Assembly: GCF_943908415.1 (NCBI RefSeq) | Contig: NZ_CALTSY010000004.1 | Coordinates: 1 to 64,000, forward strand | Direction: 5' to 3' | DNA: 64,000 nt | Source of the DNA: an uncultured Anaerococcus sp. | GTDB taxonomy: Bacteria > Bacillota > Clostridia > Tissierellales > Peptoniphilaceae | Shown here: piece by piece, positions 59,934 to 64,000 of the stretch | Position numbering within the stretch: the stretch's first letter is position 1 | Layout of the letters: every line of letters starts with the position of its first letter | Program-made: the position numbers and the translations under genes | Notes under the pieces: generated by a model | Told to the model about the DNA's origin: nothing | What the model saw: only the letters and a program-made list of their open reading frames with translations | The model's database searches: none

Positions 59934-61650
59934 TTCTCTAGATAAGATTCGTGAATATAATATTATCTGGGATTTTGCTAATAATTATAAGTTTACGCCT
60001 AAAAAATCTTATCCTATGGATGAGATTTATAAAAATGTTATAACAGGCTTTATATTTAAGACCTTTAATATTAAAATGCTTGATTCATTTTTTGCTTATC
60101 TTAAAGATAAAAATCCTTTTTTTGAAGATTTTAAGTATATCACGAATTTACTAATAGAAGATATATCCTATAAGCAATTAGCAAAAGATAATCTAGTTGT
60201 AGCTGATCTTAGAAAAAACTATGCTAGAAAAAAAATAAAAAAATACAATTATAGAGATCCTGATAATCTTAAGGAGCAGGTGGAAAAAGCCTATTACGGA
60301 AAGATTTTAGGCAAGCCCATAATGGAGGGCCCTGTATTTAAGTCAATCTATAACGCAATATTTGCTATAAATACAACCGATACAAATGTTTTAATTGATG
60401 AATTGAACAAAGTTTTTAAGACTTATTTTAGATTTGATAGGCTAGAAACAGATGAAGAACTCTTTGAAGAGATGGTAAAAGAAAATAAGCCTAAAGAGTT
60501 TAAGAACCAAGACGATATGCCTAGTGAATATACCGATGAAAGTATAGATGAACAGTTTGGCATAGGTTCGGCTGAATTTACTGGATCAAATATTTACTTT
60601 GAAGATAAAAAAGAAGATTTAAATAAAAATCTTATCTTTCTAAATTCTACAAAGGATGATTATCATTCTTCTAACGAATTTATAGAAGATTTTTTTGGCA
60701 AAGCAATTATGCCTTTAGAAAAAGTAGAAAATTTAGAAAAAAATTTAGCAACGGGCATACACGATCATAAAAAACTTTACTTTACTAAGGGAGAATACAG
60801 CAATAAGCCTAATGCTAAATTCTATAAGAAAAATCGAAATGAACAATTTGAAATAAATAAAAATTATATAGAGAATAATTTTGCCATTAACCATAGAAAT
60901 ATAAGTGAACTAAGCCTAGCTATTAAAAACTCTCTTGCAAACTATGAAGACTATGCTGATACCACTAAAAACTATGGAGTTATAGATTCTAGCAAGGTTT
61001 GGAGGGCACCTATAATTCATGATTATGATGTATTTACCAAAGAAGAAACAGATGAAATCAATAAATTTAAAGTGGATCTCATATTAGATGCATCCGCAAG
61101 CCAAATTGGTAGACAGCATATAGTAGCTAACCAAGCTTATATAATAGCAAAGGCTATGGATGAGGTGAATATTCCTATTAGGATTATGGGATTTTCTACC
61201 TTAAGAGACCACACAGTCTTTACTCTTTATAGGGATTATAAGGAAAAAAATAAAAATCTTGAGCTGTATAATTTTTTTGCCTCAGGATCAAATAGAGATG
61301 GCTTTGCCTTTAAGACCATCCATGAACTTATAGATACTGAGGAGAATACTAGACATATAGCTATAGTATTATCTGATGGTAAGCCAAATGATGAACGTCC
61401 AAATATTAATACTACCAAATTACAAAATAAAGACCAATACATAGGTCAAATCGCTATAGACGATACAGCCTTTGAGATAAGGAATTTAAAAAACGATAAT
61501 ATTTCCGTTCTGGGTGTCTTCACAGGTGAAGATGAAGATGTAGAAAATGCCAAATTAATATATAATAAGGACTTTGTGAGAATTACAAATTTAGAAAACT
61601 TCTCAAAAATAGTTTCAATTTTTATGAAAAATCAAATACTTATGCAATAA
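59926..61650 (+). CDS. VWA-domain protein, NorD/CoxE-like
   Basis: A 574-residue cytoplasmic protein. Residues 1-330 are not recognised and include charged, low-complexity stretches. Residues about 375-570 form a von Willebrand A domain with MIDAS motif DASAS, the threonine region MGFSTLRD and the aspartate region IVLSDGKPND. A TTG at 59923 is possible, but ATG at 59926 overlaps the ATPase stop (ATGACTGA) and is preferred. With the ATPase it makes a MoxR-VWA pair like NorQ-NorD; no nitric oxide reductase or Rubisco gene is nearby. Confidence 0.88.
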   Translation: MTDSLDKIREYNIIWDFANNYKFTPKKSYPMDEIYKNVITGFIFKTFNIKMLDSFFAYLKDKNPFFEDFKYITNLLIEDISYKQLAKDNLVVADLRKNYARKKIKKYNYRDPDNLKEQVEKAYYGKILGKPIMEGPVFKSIYNAIFAINTTDTNVLIDELNKVFKTYFRFDRLETDEELFEEMVKENKPKEFKNQDDMPSEYTDESIDEQFGIGSAEFTGSNIYFEDKKEDLNKNLIFLNSTKDDYHSSNEFIEDFFGKAIMPLEKVENLEKNLATGIHDHKKLYFTKGEYSNKPNAKFYKKNRNEQFEINKNYIENNFAINHRNISELSLAIKNSLANYEDYADTTKNYGVIDSSKVWRAPIIHDYDVFTKEETDEINKFKVDLILDASASQIGRQHIVANQAYIIAKAMDEVNIPIRIMGFSTLRDHTVFTLYRDYKEKNKNLELYNFFASGSNRDGFAFKTIHELIDTEENTRHIAIVLSDGKPNDERPNINTTKLQNKDQYIGQIAIDDTAFEIRNLKNDNISVLGVFTGEDEDVENAKLIYNKDFVRITNLENFSKIVSIFMKNQILMQ

Positions 61651-61680
61651 AGACTGTTTGAAATAATAAAACAAAAAATA

Positions 61681-61743
61681 TCCTTAGATTAATAATTTAG
61701 TTTGTAGGCAAAATATCTACAATAATAAAATCTAATCTAAGGA
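61681..61743. terminator. Large stem-loop between convergent genes
   Basis: An 11-bp stem TCCTTAGATTA / TAATCTAAGGA encloses an inner hairpin TTGTAG / CTACAA. It is located between the VWA gene and murJ. There is no long T-run, so termination is a probable but not certain role. Confidence 0.65.
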
Positions 61744-61756
61744 TAATGAATGTTCA

Positions 61757-63388
61757 TTATTCAACAGTCTCTTTTTCTTCTACTTTTCTATTTTGTTTTT
61801 CTCTATTTATTTGATCTATAGTTTTAACATTGATATTTCCAGCATTTAAATGCTTTTGAGCTTTTCTTTTCTTTAATATCTTATGATAAAATTGATTTAC
61901 AAGTTCCATCACTTCTGGAATTCTAGCAACAAGAATCAAGAATCCATAAACTATAGCCGCTATTAAAATTGATATTAAAATCGCAAGTACATGAGGCATT
62001 TTATCAGCTGTAAGCTTATACATACCACTTGCTACAAGCCCCATAATAGCTGTAACTATAGATATCTTAATAATAGATAATAAAGATGTCTTAAAACTAA
62101 ATGACCCAAAATTATCTCTAAACTTATAAATCATCAAAGCTGATCCTACAATTGTAGAAACCACTGTAGCCATAGCCAAACCATTTATCCCAAAAAATCT
62201 AATTAATATTATATTAAATAATACATTGAATACTTGTTGAATCACAACTATGATTACTGGAGTTTTTGAGTCTCCAACAGCATAGAATCCACGATCTATA
62301 ACATCTGATATAGATTGGAAGATAACAAATGGTGAATAGGAAACAAGTAAGCTTGCAACAGCTACAGTGTCTTCTGGAGTAAATGCATTTCTTTGAAATA
62401 CAAGTTCTATTATTGGATTGGCTAAGACAGCCATACCTATTGTAGCTGGAACAACTAATAAAAGTGTAGTTACTACAGAAGAGCTTATTGATTTTTTCAT
62501 AGCATTTATCTTACCAGACTGACCTAATTCAGCTATTTTTGGGAAAAGTGCTGTAGTTACTGAAACAGTTATTACTCCCGTAATCAAAGTAAGCATAGTC
62601 TTAGCATAAAAGAGCTTGGCTATAGATGCCTTACCAAAAAATGCAGATGCCATTGAATTATCAACTATAATTGAAATCTCTCCTGCTGCTGAAGATACGA
62701 CTACTGGTATAGCTATGACCATCAATTGTCTTACATATTTGTTTGAAAAATCTATTACTCTTTCATGCTTATATCCCTTATCGCGGGTAGCCTTTGGAAA
62801 AAGTATATATTGAATAATATTACCTAACAAGGCTCCTATTATAAGTAGATAAGCATTTCCAGTCTTTCCTGTAAGTACTGTAAATATTATAATGATAATG
62901 TTCATTATAATTCCAGTTATAGCAGGATTAAAAAAGTCTCCTTTAATATTTAAGTATCCACGAAAAACAGCTGAATACAAGTAAGCATATACTGCAAACA
63001 TCATTATTCTAGTATAATTTGCTGCTAAGTTTAAAGACTCTCCATCCAAGTCTGGAGAAAGAATTTTAGAAAATGGTTTTGCAAAAATCAGCCCTATTAC
63101 TACAGCAACTGTTGCAAAAACCATAAGTATGTTGAAGATATTGGATGTAAACTTTTCAGCTGATTCCAAACCTTCTTCGTTTTTTGCCCTATTATATATC
63201 GGTATGAATCCAGAAATAATACCTACTGCAAAAAAGTTAGCTACTACTACTGGAAGGGTATTTGCTGTGGTGTATATAGATTTTAAATCACCAGCCCCAA
63301 TATATGATGCCATAACAGCTTCTCTAATAAATCCAAAGACTTTTGAGATAATTGTTATAAACATGAGCATTAATGTCGTTTGACCCAT
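61757..63388 (-). CDS. murJ: Lipid II flippase MurJ
   Basis: A 543-residue protein of the MATE/MOP superfamily with about 14 membrane helices, beginning MGQTTLMLMFITIISKVFGFIREA. Upstream ATGs are in frame, but AGAGAGG before 63388 and the family N-terminus fix the start. MurJ moves lipid-linked peptidoglycan precursor across the membrane. It ends with a charged cytoplasmic tail (KKRKAQK...REKQNRKVEEKE), which is longer than usual. Confidence 0.92.
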   Translation of the reverse strand: MGQTTLMLMFITIISKVFGFIREAVMASYIGAGDLKSIYTTANTLPVVVANFFAVGIISGFIPIYNRAKNEEGLESAEKFTSNIFNILMVFATVAVVIGLIFAKPFSKILSPDLDGESLNLAANYTRIMMFAVYAYLYSAVFRGYLNIKGDFFNPAITGIIMNIIIIIFTVLTGKTGNAYLLIIGALLGNIIQYILFPKATRDKGYKHERVIDFSNKYVRQLMVIAIPVVVSSAAGEISIIVDNSMASAFFGKASIAKLFYAKTMLTLITGVITVSVTTALFPKIAELGQSGKINAMKKSISSSVVTTLLLVVPATIGMAVLANPIIELVFQRNAFTPEDTVAVASLLVSYSPFVIFQSISDVIDRGFYAVGDSKTPVIIVVIQQVFNVLFNIILIRFFGINGLAMATVVSTIVGSALMIYKFRDNFGSFSFKTSLLSIIKISIVTAIMGLVASGMYKLTADKMPHVLAILISILIAAIVYGFLILVARIPEVMELVNQFYHKILKKRKAQKHLNAGNINVKTIDQINREKQNRKVEEKETVE

Positions 63389-63418
63389 AATAACCTCTCT
63401 TATTGATATCGTCATTAT

Positions 63419-63447
63419 ATTATATCTATAAATTTTATTAAATACAA
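63419..63447 (-). promoter_or_regulatory. Promoter of murJ
   Basis: On the minus strand TTGTAT (63447-63442), a 17-bp spacer and TATAAT (63424-63419), with the start codon about 31 bases downstream. Confidence 0.75.
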
Positions 63448-63461
63448 GCCTATTTATTTTC

Positions 63462-63483
63462 AAAAAAAGAAGCCCTTAAGGCT
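63462..63483 (-). terminator. Terminator of the hydrogenase gene
   Basis: Short stem AGCC-N5-GGCT with seven T on the minus strand (after TTC), 14 bases after the hydrogenase stop. Confidence 0.75.
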
Positions 63484-63496
63484 CCTTTATAATTTA

Positions 63497-64000
63497 TTAT
63501 TCGTTGATTTTTAATTTTTCATCATCTGGCTTATCTTGGTCTGGGATATTTGTGTTTTCAGCAGGTGATTTGAATATTGATTCTTTGGCAAATGCCTTTA
63601 CAGCCTTACCTGTTTTATTATCTGCCACTACTGTACCAGGGCCACCTACACAGCCTCCATCGCATGCCATACCTTCTATAAGCTTACCATCCATTTTGCC
63701 AAGTTTTGCAAGCTGAGCAAGTTTTACACAGTTAGCAAGGCCTTCTGCATTTTCTACATCAACATTTACACCTTCTTGTATCTCTTGTGCACGTTTTACT
63801 ACAGCTTGAGCAACTCCACCACTTACAGCGTATCCTCTTCCAGTTTCTGATGCATCCATCATCTTATCTTCTACTTCAATTTCAGATGGCTCAATTCCTT
63901 TAGCAAGGAACATTCCTAGTAATTCTTCATAAGTGATTACGAAGTCTATTACTTCTGCAACCTCAGGTTCAAGAGCTTCTAGTTTCTTAGAAATACATGG
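63497..64000 (-). CDS. [FeFe] hydrogenase, C-terminal part (5' end outside window)
   Basis: The last 167 residues of an iron-only hydrogenase, cut by the window edge. At the edge PCISKKLEALEPEV matches the H-cluster motif L2 (MPCxxKK). SGGVAQAVVKRA follows, then motif L3 as EGMACDGGCVGGPG, which supplies the cysteines that hold the H-cluster. Classic HydA has ACPGGCIGGGG-type L3, so this variant may belong to a less studied subgroup. The C-terminal tail (KINE) is acidic. It would dispose of ferredoxin electrons made by the 2-oxoacid oxidoreductase and Bcd-EtfAB. Confidence 0.88.
   Translation of the reverse strand, partial: PCISKKLEALEPEVAEVIDFVITYEELLGMFLAKGIEPSEIEVEDKMMDASETGRGYAVSGGVAQAVVKRAQEIQEGVNVDVENAEGLANCVKLAQLAKLGKMDGKLIEGMACDGGCVGGPGTVVADNKTGKAVKAFAKESIFKSPAENTNIPDQDKPDDEKLKINE

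Overview
The window is AT-rich and uses Firmicute-style Shine-Dalgarno sites and intrinsic terminators. It looks like the chromosome of a strict anaerobe that ferments amino acids and lactate to butyrate and branched-chain acids. The gene set (crotonyl-CoA route to butyrate, 2-oxoacid:ferredoxin oxidoreductase, [FeFe] hydrogenase, superoxide reductase) best suits the Peptoniphilaceae/Tissierellia (Anaerococcus- or Peptoniphilus-like). That placement is an inference; no 16S rRNA gene lies inside the window.

Layout. 1-525: non-coding, with a chain of small hairpins and three tandem consensus promoters firing leftward out of the window, as expected for a stable-RNA (possibly rRNA) operon just beyond the edge. 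0.5-18.9 kb (minus strand): housekeeping genes, namely a FAD protein, a TPR protein, a membrane protein, argS, mutS2, a U32 peptidase-type protein, zapA, pheT and pheS behind a T-box, a SpoU methylase, infC-rpmI-rplT with a promoter, leader terminator and ATA start, two DegV proteins and a metallo-beta-lactamase-fold protein. 19-20 kb: two small plus-strand genes.

20-31 kb is the butyrate core: an acyl-CoA dehydrogenase fused to an EtfA FAD domain, a thioesterase, a butyryl-CoA:acetate-type CoA-transferase, and the complete operon bcd-etfB-etfA-crt-hbd-thl. That operon's promoter overlaps a Rex-like dyad. Divergent from it, with a consensus CRE at its promoter, is a lactate module: a GlcD-type dehydrogenase, LrgAB (probable pyruvate/lactate transporter) and lactate racemase LarA, followed by convergent larE-larB-larC, where larC is split at a run of nine A. 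37-41 kb holds a second acyl-CoA cluster (acyl-CoA dehydrogenase, PaaG-like isomerase, two-subunit CoA-transferase).

41-50 kb: superoxide reductase, hisS, then a branched-chain amino acid fermentation cluster (BrnQ uptake, leucine dehydrogenase, four-subunit 2-oxoacid:ferredoxin oxidoreductase plus a P-loop protein). The gamma subunit there is fused to a ferritin-like di-iron domain. 50.6-51.8 kb: tRNA-Cys, tRNA-Gly and tRNA-Phe embedded in a family of ~55-bp GC-rich repeats whose hairpins covary. 51.8-64 kb: FetAB iron exporter, a 175-bp MITE-like element, two small unknown genes, a MarR-regulated heterodimeric ABC exporter, an orphan MoxR/NorD-type AAA-VWA pair, murJ, and the C-terminus of an [FeFe] hydrogenase.

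Together the metabolic genes describe an organism that oxidises leucine-type amino acids and lactate to acyl-CoAs, reduced ferredoxin and NADH. It would dispose of electrons through Bcd-EtfAB and hydrogenase, probably under redox (Rex-like) and carbon (CcpA-like) control.
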